This document shows positions 1 to 8,725 of a stretch of DNA of 35,883 bases, piece after piece. The first letter of the stretch is position 1; every line of letters starts with the position of its first letter. The translations under genes were made by a program, and so were the position numbers. The stretch is from the NCBI GenBank assembly GCA_011523765.1, contig WTGA01000130.1:1-35883 (forward strand), written 5' to 3'. The notes under the pieces were generated by a model. The model did no database searches. It was not told where the DNA came from and saw nothing but the letters and a program-made list of their open reading frames with translations. The stretch is from Gammaproteobacteria bacterium. GTDB lineage: Bacteria; Pseudomonadota; Gammaproteobacteria; Arenicellales; Poriferihabitantaceae.

Positions 1-6
1 CGGCCC

Positions 7-909
7 GTGAACCTGAAGAATAACGGAAACCCCGGGAATTCCCGTCTCGGTATTGCGCTGGTGGTTGTCGGCTTGTGTACGGCGTCCTTGAGTGGTGCAC
101 TGATGAAACTGTTGTCTGAGGACTTGAATGTCTATCAGATTGCCTGGTTCCGCTTCATGTTTTCCTTTCTTTCCCTGCTGCCCGTCGCGGCAGTGATGCT
201 GGGGCCCGCAACGCTGAGACCGGGACGCCTGGGCATGCACCTTTTCAGGGGCCTGACCATGTCCGGGGCAACGGTTTGTTTTGTCATTGGTGCGCGAACC
301 ATCGAGTTTTCCGATGCGATTGCCATTCTGTACGCCTACCCGTTTTTGCTCACGGTCCTTGCGGTGCTGTTTTTGGGTGAACAGGCGCGCTGGAGCGGCT
401 GGGCCGGATTGGTTGGAGGGTTTGCCGGAGTCTTGCTGGTGATGCGCCCGGAATTCGACAATGTCAATACCGGGGTCTACTTTGTCTTTCTGTGTGCAGT
501 CATCATCAGCATACAAATGGTCATCAACCGGAAACTGGGCTCTGTTTCCCACCCGCTGGTGACGGCATTGTGGGGTTCTTTTTCCGCGGCGGCTTCGTTG
601 TCTGTGGTTTTGCCATACTACTGGGAACCCGTCGACGGGCAGCAGTTCTGGTTGCTGTGCCTGATCGCTCTCACCGGGACCGTCACCCAGACCTGCCTGG
701 TTTATGGTTTTTCCAAGGCCGAAGCATCGGCCATTGCCCCGTTCACTTACTTGGAAATCGTTGCCGCCATACTGATCGGCTATCTTTTTTTCGGAACCCT
801 GCCGAACTGGATTTCCTGGTCCGGCATCGGACTGATCGTGGTAAGCGGAATCATCGTTGCCCGCTCTCTGGGCGGACCGAGTACGGCGCGCCAAAATCCC
901 AAATACTGA
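7..909 (+). CDS. DMT-superfamily (EamA) transporter
   Basis: This is an inner-membrane protein of about 300 residues built almost entirely of hydrophobic helices, with the two-fold repeated layout of the 10-helix EamA drug/metabolite transporters. The first repeat begins near residue 14 (RLGIALVVVG) and contains the typical WFRF segment. The second repeat begins near residue 155, and FTYLEIVAAILIGYLFFG near residue 245 is the usual penultimate helix. The substrate cannot be told from sequence. The start is a GTG at base 7. Only six bases lie upstream, so a longer reading frame cannot be excluded, but the protein looks complete at its N-terminus. It converges on serA with a 76-base gap in which I see no clear terminator. 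Confidence 0.88.
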   Translation: MNLKNNGNPGNSRLGIALVVVGLCTASLSGALMKLLSEDLNVYQIAWFRFMFSFLSLLPVAAVMLGPATLRPGRLGMHLFRGLTMSGATVCFVIGARTIEFSDAIAILYAYPFLLTVLAVLFLGEQARWSGWAGLVGGFAGVLLVMRPEFDNVNTGVYFVFLCAVIISIQMVINRKLGSVSHPLVTALWGSFSAAASLSVVLPYYWEPVDGQQFWLLCLIALTGTVTQTCLVYGFSKAEASAIAPFTYLEIVAAILIGYLFFGTLPNWISWSGIGLIVVSGIIVARSLGGPSTARQNPKY

Positions 910-985
910 CCGGTATGGCGGGTCGTTCGCCTGGAGTGGGGGAACGGACATGAACGGCCCCCGGGCCTCCGCCGGAAAACAGCGT

Positions 986-2569
986 CTAATCCAGTATAAC
1001 CTGCCTGACCCACTGGATATTTGGCAACTCGGCAATCCGCGTGATGATCTCATGGCTGAGTGTTTCATCGATTGCCACCAAACCCAGTGACGATCCCCTG
1101 GGTTGTTGCCGGCCCACACTGAAGTGTTTGACGTTGATATCATATCTGCCAAGAATGGAACCCACGGAGCCCATTACGCCGGGCAGGTCAAGCGTTGAAA
1201 AGACCAGCAGTACGCCCATCAGAAACAAATCAACCGGAAAGCCTTCAATTTCCACCAGCCGGGGCGCGTTATCGGCAAACGTTGTTCCGGCAAACGCGTG
1301 GGTCCGGCCATCCCCCCGCGTTTGCAGTTTCACCAGTGACCGATAGTTGCCAGGTCTTCCGCTTTCGGTATAGGACAAGGAAATTCCCCGTTCCTGGGCG
1401 AGAACCGATGCGTTTACGGCATTGACCGACATGCTGACGACCGGTTGCAGCATGCCTTTGAGCAACGCGGCGTTGATGGCCGGGATTTCATCGTATTCCT
1501 CTCCACAGTATTCGACCTCAACCTCAGAGATGCCGCCCTGGGTATACTGCTGGGCGAGACAGCCCAGCCGTTCGACCAGGTCCAGCGTTGGTCTGGTGCG
1601 GCCAAAGGCATGCCAGTCTTTCACCGGTATGTTTACCGCTTCCCGAAACACCCCTGTCTGCAGGGCATCGGCAACGCTTTCGGCAATCTGCAGGCCCACA
1701 TTCCGCTGGCTTTCGACGGTGCTTGCCCCCAGATGAGGGGTCGCCACAAGATTGGGTGCGCTCAGCAACGGTGAACCAGTCGGAGGTTCATTTTCAAAAA
1801 CATCCAGTGCCGCCCCGGCGACGTGATGGCTCCTTAGTGCCTGGGCAAGGGCCTTTTCATCAATCAGCCCCCCCCGGGCACAGTTGATGATACGGACACC
1901 GGGTTTGCAGCGGCCCAGCCGTTCTGTATCGATCAGCTTTCTGGTGCTCTTAGTGTTGGGCAGATGAAGTGAAAGGAAATCGCATTTTCCCAGCAACTCG
2001 TCCAGGTCAGCGGCCAGCTCGACATTCATGGACTTCGCTTGCTCGACCGACAGAAAGGGATCGTAACCAAGCACGGTCATTTCCATTGCCGTGCACCGCA
2101 TTGCCACCCGGCTGCCAATCTTGCCCAGACCAAGCACGCCGATGGTTTTCCCGTAGAGCTCAACCCCCGTAAATTTTGCCCGTTCCCACTTCCCGTCAAG
2201 GACCAGGGATTGGTGGGCAGCCGGGATATGGCGGGCCAGGGCCAGCAGCATGGCCATGCTGTGCTCTACCGCGGCCATGGTGTTGCCGGTTGGAGTATTG
2301 ATGACCGCGATTCCACGGCGTGTCGCGCTGTCAATGTCAATATTGTCAACGCCGACCCCCGCGCGCCCGATCACCTTCAATGCCTCTGCGCTTTCCAGCA
2401 GTTTTTCCGTGATGGTTGTGCCACTGCGGATGATCCATCCCTCCGCGTTTCGGGCCGCTTCGGCAAGAGTCTCCGCATCCACCTTGATTTGCAGGTCGAT
2501 GTCGAATCCACGGTTGTCCAACAGGTCAAGCGCGGCATCATCTAGTTTGTCGCTGATCAGAATTTTCAT
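986..2569 (-). CDS. serA: D-3-phosphoglycerate dehydrogenase (long form)
   Basis: It oxidises 3-phosphoglycerate to 3-phosphohydroxypyruvate with NAD, the first step of serine synthesis, in the cytoplasm. The 527-residue length is that of long-form enzymes, which carry an intervening domain and a C-terminal ACT domain after the catalytic core. Visible signatures are the nucleotide-binding loop GLGKIG (147-152), the arginine in NCARGG (232), the acidic ENE near 259-261 and the catalytic histidine in TPHLGAS (279). The ACT region is the last 80 or so residues (LPGVMGSVGSILGRYDINV). The start is an ATG with a weak ribosome site. It lies 39 bases downstream of an SDR gene on the same strand, so the two are probably cotranscribed. 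ACT-domain serine feedback is known for the family but not shown here. Confidence 0.96.
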   Translation of the reverse strand: MKILISDKLDDAALDLLDNRGFDIDLQIKVDAETLAEAARNAEGWIIRSGTTITEKLLESAEALKVIGRAGVGVDNIDIDSATRRGIAVINTPTGNTMAAVEHSMAMLLALARHIPAAHQSLVLDGKWERAKFTGVELYGKTIGVLGLGKIGSRVAMRCTAMEMTVLGYDPFLSVEQAKSMNVELAADLDELLGKCDFLSLHLPNTKSTRKLIDTERLGRCKPGVRIINCARGGLIDEKALAQALRSHHVAGAALDVFENEPPTGSPLLSAPNLVATPHLGASTVESQRNVGLQIAESVADALQTGVFREAVNIPVKDWHAFGRTRPTLDLVERLGCLAQQYTQGGISEVEVEYCGEEYDEIPAINAALLKGMLQPVVSMSVNAVNASVLAQERGISLSYTESGRPGNYRSLVKLQTRGDGRTHAFAGTTFADNAPRLVEIEGFPVDLFLMGVLLVFSTLDLPGVMGSVGSILGRYDINVKHFSVGRQQPRGSSLGLVAIDETLSHEIITRIAELPNIQWVRQVILD

Positions 2570-2608
2570 TGGTCTTGATGGGTAGCCAGTACAGGGGTTG
2601 GTAACTCA

Positions 2609-3391
2609 TTATACCGAAGCGTACCCGCCATCGACCATGTAAACGCCGCCAGTGCAGTAAGAAGAAGCATCGGAAGCCAGATAAACGGCCAGTCCTGCAA
2701 TTTCTTTCGGTTCCCCGATGGTCCTGAGGGGAATTTTCTGCATAAACCGGTTGAGTATACGATCATCGCTCCACAGCGCTTCGCTGAATTTTGTTTTGAC
2801 CAGGCCGGGGCAGATCACATTTACACGAATGTTGTCTGCCCCCCAGTCCTGAGCCATGGCCTTGGTCATGCTGATCATGGCCGCCTTGCTCATGCTGTAG
2901 ACACCGATGCCCGGTTCCGGTGTCAGGCCCCCGATGGAGCCGATATTGATGATCGAGCCGCCACCCCGCTGTTTAAGGATCGGGTATGCTTTTTTGGACA
3001 GATCAAACGGGCCCTTGAGATTGACATCCATGATTTTGTTGTAGGCACGCTCGTCAGTATCCTGTATCGGCCCGAATACCGGATTGGCCGCCGCATTGTT
3101 GACCAGGATGTCCACGCCACCATAGGCTTCGACCGCTTTATCCAACAAAGCCGATATTTCATCCGGATTCCCCATGTTCGCGGCAATGCCGGTGGAGTCC
3201 AGCCCTTCTGCATTCAACCGGTCCGCGATTTCATCCACAGCATCCTGGTTGCGGCTGCTCAGAACCACCTTGGCACCAAATTCGGCGAGCGCGCAGGCCA
3301 TGGCTTCGCCGATACCCTTGCTGGCACCGGTCACCAGGGCAACTTTTCCTTTCAGCTGGAACAACGGAGCGATGTGGGGTTCAGTTGTCAT
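2609..3391 (-). CDS. SDR-family oxidoreductase
   Basis: This is a 260-residue classical short-chain dehydrogenase. The NAD(P)-binding loop TGASKGIG lies at 21-28, the NNA motif at 98-100 reads NNAAAN, and the catalytic Ser-Tyr-Lys are S152, Y165 and K169 (YSMSK). The C-terminus ends in the usual CTGGVYMVDGGYASV. The substrate is not identifiable. The ATG is preceded by a good ribosome site (AGGAAA). It sits upstream of serA on the same strand, with 209 bases separating it from rarA. That gap is the likely promoter region, though I see no convincing promoter in it. A role linked to serine metabolism is only suggested by adjacency. Confidence 0.9.
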   Translation of the reverse strand: MTTEPHIAPLFQLKGKVALVTGASKGIGEAMACALAEFGAKVVLSSRNQDAVDEIADRLNAEGLDSTGIAANMGNPDEISALLDKAVEAYGGVDILVNNAAANPVFGPIQDTDERAYNKIMDVNLKGPFDLSKKAYPILKQRGGGSIINIGSIGGLTPEPGIGVYSMSKAAMISMTKAMAQDWGADNIRVNVICPGLVKTKFSEALWSDDRILNRFMQKIPLRTIGEPKEIAGLAVYLASDASSYCTGGVYMVDGGYASV

Positions 3392-3600
3392 TGGGTTTTC
3401 CTGAAATTGATGAGAGGTGGTGTCGTGGCAAGAGGGTTTGCCTGCGGATTGTCATCACCATGACGCCCGCGGGACCCCGTGCCGTTTTCTGGCCGGGCTT
3501 TCCGGCCGTGTCACCGGGCCGGGAGAACCAATGCGGGTTGTCTGGCCCGGAACCAGATATCCGCCTCATTGGATGCGAGCGCCTGGATGATTGCAATGCA

Positions 3601-4917
3601 TCATTGTTCACCCTTTCCGCGAGGGTCCGCCTGCCGGTCCAGCAGTCGCAGTTTGGCCAGTTTTTCCCGTATCTTTATTTCCAGGCCCCGGTCCACGGGA
3701 TGATAAAACGACGGGCTGCCGAGTTCGCCGGGAAAATAATTTTCTCCTGCCGCGTACGCCCCGGTTTCGTCATGTGCATACCGGTATTCCTTTCCATGCC
3801 TGAGTGCTTTCATCAGCCGGGTGGGCGCATTCTTCAGGTGCAGCGGCACCTCCAGGGAGCCCGATTGCTTGGCGGCGGCCATGGCCTGGTTGAATGCCGT
3901 ATAAACCGCGTTGCTTTTTGCGGCGACACTCAGGTAGACAATGGCCTGGGCGATGGCCAATTCCCCTTCGGGGCTGCCAAGACGTTGCTGTACCTGCCAG
4001 GCATCGAGCGATATCTGCAGGGCGCGCGGGTCGGCATTGCCGATGTCCTCGGATGCCATCCGGACGACCCGCCGGGCAATATAAACCGGGTCGCAGCCTC
4101 CATCCACCATCCGGCAAAACCAGTACAGGGCGGCATCCGGGTCCGACCCGCGAACCGACTTGTGCAAAGCGGAGATCTGGTCATAGAAAGCATCGCCGCC
4201 TTTGTCGAATCGCCGGACCGCACCACCGGCGACCACTTCACTGATGAGTTCCCGGGTGATCCGGCCATCTTCCGCAAGGTCTGCAGCGATTTCAAGAAAA
4301 GTGAGAGCCCGTCTTGCATCTCCATCTGCCATGTCGGCCAGGAACTCAATATCGTCCACCTGCATTTCCAGATTCAATTTTCCCAGCCCGTTGATGGCAT
4401 CCTTCAGGGCCCGGGCAATTAGTCCGGCAATGTCATCCACGGACAGGGGCTGCAATACATAAACCCTCAGGCGTGATAACAGCGCATTGTTTAACTCGAA
4501 GGAAGGGTTTTCCGTGGTGGCTCCCACAAATATCACCGTGCCGTCTTCGATATGGGGAAGGAAGGCATCTTGCTGTGCTTTGTTAAAACGATGGACTTCG
4601 TCTACGAACAGAACGGTTTTGCCCTGGTTTGCAGCCTGTCGCACCTTCGCGGTTTCCACGGCCCGGCGAATATCCTTCACCCCGGACAGCACGGCGGACA
4701 GCGATATGAAGGCGGCATCGCAATAATCCGCGAGAAGCTTGGCCAGTGTGGTTTTTCCGGTGCCGGGCGGCCCCCAGAAAACCATGGAATGGATCTGCCC
4801 GCAGTCAATGGCGATGTAAAGCGGCTTCTGATTTCCGAGGATGTGTCGCTGGCCCGCCACCTCATCCAGGGTGGCGGGCCGGATTCTCTCAGCAAGTGGT
4901 TGGTACGAATCTTTCAT
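3601..4917 (-). CDS. rarA: Replication-associated recombination protein A
   Basis: This AAA+ ATPase of the clamp-loader-like MgsA/RarA/WRNIP1 family acts at stalled replication forks. From the chosen start the protein has 438 residues, close to the family norm. Walker A is GPPGTGKTT (49-57), Walker B is LFVDEVHR (103-110), and GATTENPSFELN is the sensor 1 region. The C-terminal half carries the tetramerisation-type sequence with YHPVDRGLEIKI near the end. The ORF track extends 46 residues further upstream, but those residues are low-complexity and unlike the family. The ATG at 4917 (MKDSYQPLAERIRP) matches the usual beginning. It is divergent from moaC across a 262-base gap. Confidence 0.96.
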   Translation of the reverse strand: MKDSYQPLAERIRPATLDEVAGQRHILGNQKPLYIAIDCGQIHSMVFWGPPGTGKTTLAKLLADYCDAAFISLSAVLSGVKDIRRAVETAKVRQAANQGKTVLFVDEVHRFNKAQQDAFLPHIEDGTVIFVGATTENPSFELNNALLSRLRVYVLQPLSVDDIAGLIARALKDAINGLGKLNLEMQVDDIEFLADMADGDARRALTFLEIAADLAEDGRITRELISEVVAGGAVRRFDKGGDAFYDQISALHKSVRGSDPDAALYWFCRMVDGGCDPVYIARRVVRMASEDIGNADPRALQISLDAWQVQQRLGSPEGELAIAQAIVYLSVAAKSNAVYTAFNQAMAAAKQSGSLEVPLHLKNAPTRLMKALRHGKEYRYAHDETGAYAAGENYFPGELGSPSFYHPVDRGLEIKIREKLAKLRLLDRQADPRGKGEQ

Positions 4918-5179
4918 TGGCCAGAGATTGTACGCCTGCGGAAGTGTTTTTGCCGGAACCGCTTGGGCGGCAACCGGTTTCGTCCGGGCAGGAAGTGAAG
5001 CAAGATCATACCAGATCGGAAAATGCCCCGGATGCAGAACAGGACCAGTTGGCACGTGGTCCGGCTTGCAAGCCCAAAACAGGGACCCGATTCACCGGCA
5101 GGAAGGATCAATGCGGTTTCAATGCCCGGCCACCCACACTACAATATCACTTTCATCCCAGCACAAGTGAAAATGACCG

Positions 5180-5665
5180 ATGCCCAGCAAGCCAGATTTA
5201 ACACATTTCAACGATCGCGGTGAAGCCCATATGGTCAATGTTGGAAACAAGGCCGTCACGGACCGCAAAGCCGTTGCCGAGGGCAGGATCGTCATGGCCG
5301 ATGAAACATTGGAAATGATCCGAAGCGGTGGACACAAAAAGGGAGATGTATTGGGGATTGCCCGGACCGCCGGGATTATGGCGGCAAAGAAAACTTCTGA
5401 ACTGATTCCGCTTTGTCATTCGTTAATGCTCACAAGGGTCCATATTGACCTCGAACTGGACCCCGCGCGCTCCAGCGTTGTTTGCATCGCCGCCACCCGG
5501 ACGACCGAGCGCACCGGTGTGGAGATGGAAGCGTTGACGGCCGTGCTGGTGACGCTGCTGACCATCTACGACATGTGTAAAGCGGTGGACCGCAGCATGC
5601 AGATGCAGGAGGTCCGGCTGGTTCACAAATCCGGCGGCCGGTCAGGAACCTGGAATCGTGAATAG
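5180..5665 (+). CDS. moaC: Cyclic pyranopterin monophosphate synthase
   Basis: MoaC converts the MoaA product (3',8-cyclo-GTP) to cyclic pyranopterin monophosphate in molybdenum cofactor synthesis. The 161-residue protein has the usual opening ([15 protein letters not shown]), the PLCHSLML active-site loop at 77-84, and the catalytic Asp and Lys in YDMCKAVD (131 and 134). MoaA is not in this window. The stop overlaps the moeA start by 8 bases, so the two are probably translated together. No strong Shine-Dalgarno is visible before the ATG. The N-terminal ten residues are slightly longer than in E. coli, but the alignment of the conserved region is unambiguous. Confidence 0.97.
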   Translation: MPSKPDLTHFNDRGEAHMVNVGNKAVTDRKAVAEGRIVMADETLEMIRSGGHKKGDVLGIARTAGIMAAKKTSELIPLCHSLMLTRVHIDLELDPARSSVVCIAATRTTERTGVEMEALTAVLVTLLTIYDMCKAVDRSMQMQEVRLVHKSGGRSGTWNRE

Positions 5666-6950
5666 CGGGCAAGGGAACGGACAGGATGCGAGACCGGTTA
5701 TGAAACCAGAGCCTGAACCCGTCTCCTGCGACTTCGACCCCGCATCCATCACGGTGAGCCAGGCCATGGCGCATATCGCGCGCACCGTTGTCCCGGTGGC
5801 GGATACCGAAACCCTCGACCTGCATTCAGCACTTGGCCGGGTTGCCGCACAGGAGGTGGTCAGCACCTCCGACGTGCCAAATCACACGAACTCGGCGATG
5901 GACGGGTATGCGGTATGTGGCGAGGAGCTCCCGGACCAGGGTTCTGCGACCTTCAGGATGATAGGCGAATCGTTCGCCGGGTCGGCATTCCAGGGCACGG
6001 TGGGAAGCGGCCAATGCGTTCGCATCATGACCGGTGCCGTGATGCCTGCGGGTACCGATAGTGTGGTGATGCAGGAAAGAGTGGACAGGGCGGGGAACAC
6101 GATTACGATCCATGCCGGGGAACAAAAGGCTGCCAATGTGCGCTATGCGGGGGAAGATATCCAGGTGGGCGATGTGGTCATTCCCGCCGGCACCCGTCTC
6201 GGGGCCTCCCACCTTGGACTGCTGGCATCGCTGGGACGCCCGGAAGTCACAGTTTACAGAAAGCCGCGTATTGCCTTTTTTTCAAATGGCGATGAACTGC
6301 GCTCAATGGGCGCGCCGCTGGCACTGGGCGAAGTGTATGATTCAAATCGCTATACCCTGTACGCAATGTTGCACGACCTGGGTGTTGAACAAGTGGACCT
6401 TGGGATTGTCAGGGACGACCGGGATGCCATTGCGAAAGCCATTCAATCGGCGGCGGGCCAGGCCGACCTCGTGATTACCACGGCGGGTGCCTCGGTGGGG
6501 GATGCGGACTACATCAGGGAAATTCTGACCCGGCTCGGCCAGGTCAGCTTCTGGAAAGTGGCCATCAAGCCCGGCCGGCCGCTGTCATTCGGCAGGTTGG
6601 GCAACAGCCTGTTTTTCGGTTTGCCCGGCAACCCGGTTTCGGTAATGGTTACCTTTCAGGTTTTTTTGGAACCCGCCATCAAGCAATTGTCAGGAGAGAG
6701 ATTTGATGTGCCAACGGTGCTGAAAATGCGTACGCTGACCGCCCTGAAAAAACGGTCGGGAAGAATGGAGTACCAGCGAGGAGTCATGTCCCTGAATGAA
6801 AACGGGGAAACCGTGGTGCGCTCCTCCGGGGAGCAGGGATCGGGGATTCTGCGTTCGATGAGCCAGGCAAACTGTTTCATTATCCTGCCGGACGAGTCAG
6901 AAGGGGTCAGTGCAGGGGAGTGGGTCGAGGTGCAGCCGTTTACACAGTAA
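5658..6950 (+). CDS. moeA: Molybdopterin molybdenumtransferase
   Basis: MoeA inserts molybdate into adenylated molybdopterin to form active cofactor. Family marks are NSAMDGYAV (D82), the [12 protein letters not shown] segment, the SNGDEL loop, [13 protein letters not shown] (the counterpart of the TSGGVSVGD motif in other members) and [12 protein letters not shown]. The C-terminal subdomain IV is complete. The GTG start at 5658 lies inside moaC; an ATG at 5700 (MKPEPEPV) would also leave every conserved domain intact. The next gene, a methyltransferase, begins 5 bases after the stop, which suggests a three-gene transcription unit. Confidence 0.95.
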   Translation: MNSGQGNGQDARPVMKPEPEPVSCDFDPASITVSQAMAHIARTVVPVADTETLDLHSALGRVAAQEVVSTSDVPNHTNSAMDGYAVCGEELPDQGSATFRMIGESFAGSAFQGTVGSGQCVRIMTGAVMPAGTDSVVMQERVDRAGNTITIHAGEQKAANVRYAGEDIQVGDVVIPAGTRLGASHLGLLASLGRPEVTVYRKPRIAFFSNGDELRSMGAPLALGEVYDSNRYTLYAMLHDLGVEQVDLGIVRDDRDAIAKAIQSAAGQADLVITTAGASVGDADYIREILTRLGQVSFWKVAIKPGRPLSFGRLGNSLFFGLPGNPVSVMVTFQVFLEPAIKQLSGERFDVPTVLKMRTLTALKKRSGRMEYQRGVMSLNENGETVVRSSGEQGSGILRSMSQANCFIILPDESEGVSAGEWVEVQPFTQ

Positions 6951-6955
6951 CCGTG

Positions 6956-7678
6956 ATGAGTTTCCTCCGGCCGAATCCGGATATTGAACGCTGGAACCGC
7001 AAATACCAGGACACGGCCGGCCAAGGCAGGGGTGTCGGGGTTCGGGCTGAACCTGAACTGGTTGCCCATGAATCCATGTTGTCAAAGCGCGGACTGGCGG
7101 TGGACCTCGCCTGCGGGAAAGGGGAAAATGCCATGCATCTGGCTGCCATGGGGTATGAGGTCGTGGCCTGCGACTTCGCCTTGTCGGGGCTGGTTCAATG
7201 CCTGCCAGCGATTCGAAAACAGGAACTGCCGGTGTACCCGCTGTTGTGTGATATCACTCGCTATCCCTTTTTACCCCATACCTTTGATCTGGTCTGCGTG
7301 GTGCGGTACCTGGAACGGGCGTTGTTTGACCAGATAAAGAGATGGTTGAAGCCCGGCGGGATGCTCTTCTACAAGACATTTAACCGGCAGTTCCTGTCCA
7401 TCCATCCCGGGTTTAATCCCGCGTACGTGATCGAACCCGGAGAGCTCAATGAGCGATTTTCCGATTTCGAAATCCTGGCCTCGGATTGGGGCGGTTCCGA
7501 GGCCCTTTGCCAGACCAGCCCCGGCATCAGCTTCATTCTTGGAAGAAAACCAGGCTTGAAGATACCGGTCCGGGCCTCTGCATCGTCCTATCGCGGTGGG
7601 TGGCGGTTGTCCATGCGGCCGCCTGGTTGGTCAGGGAGGTGCCGTCTTTCCCCACAGCAAACCGCTTATGATACATAG
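6956..7678 (+). CDS. Class I SAM-dependent methyltransferase
   Basis: This protein of about 240 residues has a Rossmann methyltransferase fold. Motif I is VDLACGKGENA (49-59), followed by the acidic ACDFA at the end of strand 2 and LKPGGMLFYKTFNRQF near the middle. It resembles TehB-like small-molecule methyltransferases, but the substrate is unknown. I prefer the ATG at 6956 (MSFLRPNPD); the track's earlier start would overlap moeA by about 30 bases. The last 40 residues are arginine-rich and do not look like part of the fold, so the natural stop may have been lost. Its place directly after moeA suggests cotranscription, not necessarily a cofactor role. Confidence 0.82.
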   Translation: MSFLRPNPDIERWNRKYQDTAGQGRGVGVRAEPELVAHESMLSKRGLAVDLACGKGENAMHLAAMGYEVVACDFALSGLVQCLPAIRKQELPVYPLLCDITRYPFLPHTFDLVCVVRYLERALFDQIKRWLKPGGMLFYKTFNRQFLSIHPGFNPAYVIEPGELNERFSDFEILASDWGGSEALCQTSPGISFILGRKPGLKIPVRASASSYRGGWRLSMRPPGWSGRCRLSPQQTAYDT

Positions 7679-7808
7679 CAGGACATGGATTGGAGAATGA
7701 AATCCGTCGCAGCTCTCGCCCGGTCCTGCAGGCACTGTTTTTGCCGGGCTGCCGAACAGGAACCCCTGTTTTGGGGAACTATAAAGATAAAATGACGGGG
7801 GGGTTATA

Positions 7809-8168
7809 TCACGTCCCATTTCCGCCGAGCGCCACTGATGCAGCATGTGCCGCAGGTGGAACTTTGACTTCGTTAGACTTTTTGAATGACGCTAATAGAA
7901 CAAATACCACTATTGTTGTGATGGATACCATTGGCGCTATTGCCAAAAACACAATGTAATGGCCTAAACTGTTATTCCATTGGGTCAAATTGCAGAAAAT
8001 GTAATACTCTAGTATTGCGGCCAAAACTAATACAATAACCGCTGCGCCTATTGATACACGCCGAAGATTAATATGATGTTTTTCAATTTCGCCAATTCTC
8101 TCAGCCCCTTCATTATCAAGAGAATCAATATCAATATCAATATCAGGATCATGAACGGGTTTATCCAT
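7809..8168 (-). CDS. Two-helix membrane protein, possible toxin partner of Panacea gene
   Basis: I do not recognise a named family. The 119-residue product has an acidic N-terminus with an Ile-Asp dipeptide repeat (residues 8-15), a short charged linker (EKHHINLRR), a hydrophobic helix at about 39-59, a second at about 70-94, and a KK-bearing tail. It should lie in the inner membrane. Its ATG sits inside the 3' end of the upstream Panacea gene (8-base overlap) and is preceded by a consensus TAGGAGGT ribosome site, so it should be translated efficiently and coupled to that gene. Panacea proteins are known antitoxins paired with varied small toxins, some membrane-active. The toxin role here is an inference from context. 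The codons are AT-richer than those of neighbouring genes. Confidence 0.75.
   Translation of the reverse strand: MDKPVHDPDIDIDIDSLDNEGAERIGEIEKHHINLRRVSIGAAVIVLVLAAILEYYIFCNLTQWNNSLGHYIVFLAIAPMVSITTIVVFVLLASFKKSNEVKVPPAAHAASVALGGNGT
8124..8145. repeat. Hexanucleotide tandem repeat in membrane-protein gene
   Basis: The unit atcaat is repeated 3.7 times. Read on the minus strand in frame it encodes alternating Ile and Asp near the N-terminus of the two-helix membrane protein. Because the unit is six bases, gain or loss of a copy would keep the frame and only change the length of the acidic stretch. Confidence 0.9.
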
Positions 8169-8634
8169 TTTGAGACCTCCTAAGTTTATCCTTGAAGTGT
8201 TCGGCTATTATTTTATTAGGAATAATCAGGTGTCGTACGTTTGGTTTGTATGTCCTGTGCCAAGGACCGCCTTTAATATGGGTTAAGGCCGTCAACCGAT
8301 TCGTTGATACATCTTTATACAAATCACAAACAGCTTCCAATACGCCGTCTGTTTCCTCATCTATTTCAGCATTTCCAACTACCGGGATGGGACCCATATT
8401 GTAAGCCCCATATGGCCGAAACGAGTAATATATGCTGGGAATAACCGGCCCATATCTCCATGCCTGGACGTTCTCATTTACAAGAGGCGCATCAATTATT
8501 GCCAGCGTCCATCCATGCGCCATATATGCGAGTTTCAGCAACCGCATGATGGACATGGGTTCGCCATGTTGACCGGAAATTTCAATCAACCTATTGGCTG
8601 TTAACCGGGTGTCGTATGGGGGGGGGTATTTCAT
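8161..8634 (-). CDS. Panacea-domain (DUF4065) protein, putative antitoxin
   Basis: The 157-residue protein shows the Panacea/DUF4065 pattern: TANRLIEIS, then RLLKLAYMAHGW (31-42), AWRYGPVIPS (58-67), and LTHIKGGPWH (117-126). Family members include the SocA proteolytic adaptor and the PanA antitoxins, which neutralise many unrelated toxins. I chose the ATG at 8634 because the domain begins just after it. The track starts 11 codons earlier at a TTG (8667), which would place the start next to the palindrome. Immediately after the ATG lies a run of nine C residues encoding Pro-Pro-Pro. The gene overlaps the downstream membrane-protein gene by 8 bases, a typical toxin-antitoxin arrangement. The divergent neighbour is an IS1595 transposase, and base composition suggests horizontal acquisition. 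Confidence 0.85.
   Translation of the reverse strand: MKYPPPYDTRLTANRLIEISGQHGEPMSIMRLLKLAYMAHGWTLAIIDAPLVNENVQAWRYGPVIPSIYYSFRPYGAYNMGPIPVVGNAEIDEETDGVLEAVCDLYKDVSTNRLTALTHIKGGPWHRTYKPNVRHLIIPNKIIAEHFKDKLRRSQNG
8618..8626. repeat. Nine-base G/C homopolymer at start of Panacea gene
   Basis: There are nine consecutive G on the plus strand (nine C on the coding strand), six bases after the start codon of the Panacea gene. Such tracts are slippage-prone. A change of one or two bases would shift the reading frame of the putative antitoxin. Confidence 0.9.
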
Positions 8635-8681
8635 CAGACAAACCCGAAATGGAACATTAGTTGACAAAAACCCGCATAGCC

Positions 8682-8699
8682 AGTACCCTGCAGGGTACT
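8682..8699. promoter_or_regulatory. Perfect 18-base palindrome between divergent genes
   Basis: The sequence agtaccctgcagggtact is a perfect palindrome. It lies between the Panacea gene and the transposase gene, flanked on both sides by TTGACA hexamers (8661 and 8704). It could be an operator for an autoregulating antitoxin, or part of the insertion-sequence end. I cannot decide which from sequence. Confidence 0.45.
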
Positions 8700-8725
8700 A
8701 CTATTGACATTGGGGGTCATGATAT

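Noticed and set aside
3491-3507. Hairpin ggccgg-gcttt-ccggcc between the SDR gene and rarA as a terminator
   Set aside because: It has no T-tract on either strand in the direction needed.
7690-7959. 89-residue plus-strand ORF
   Set aside because: It lies antisense to the better supported membrane-protein gene, which has a consensus ribosome site and clear transmembrane helices.
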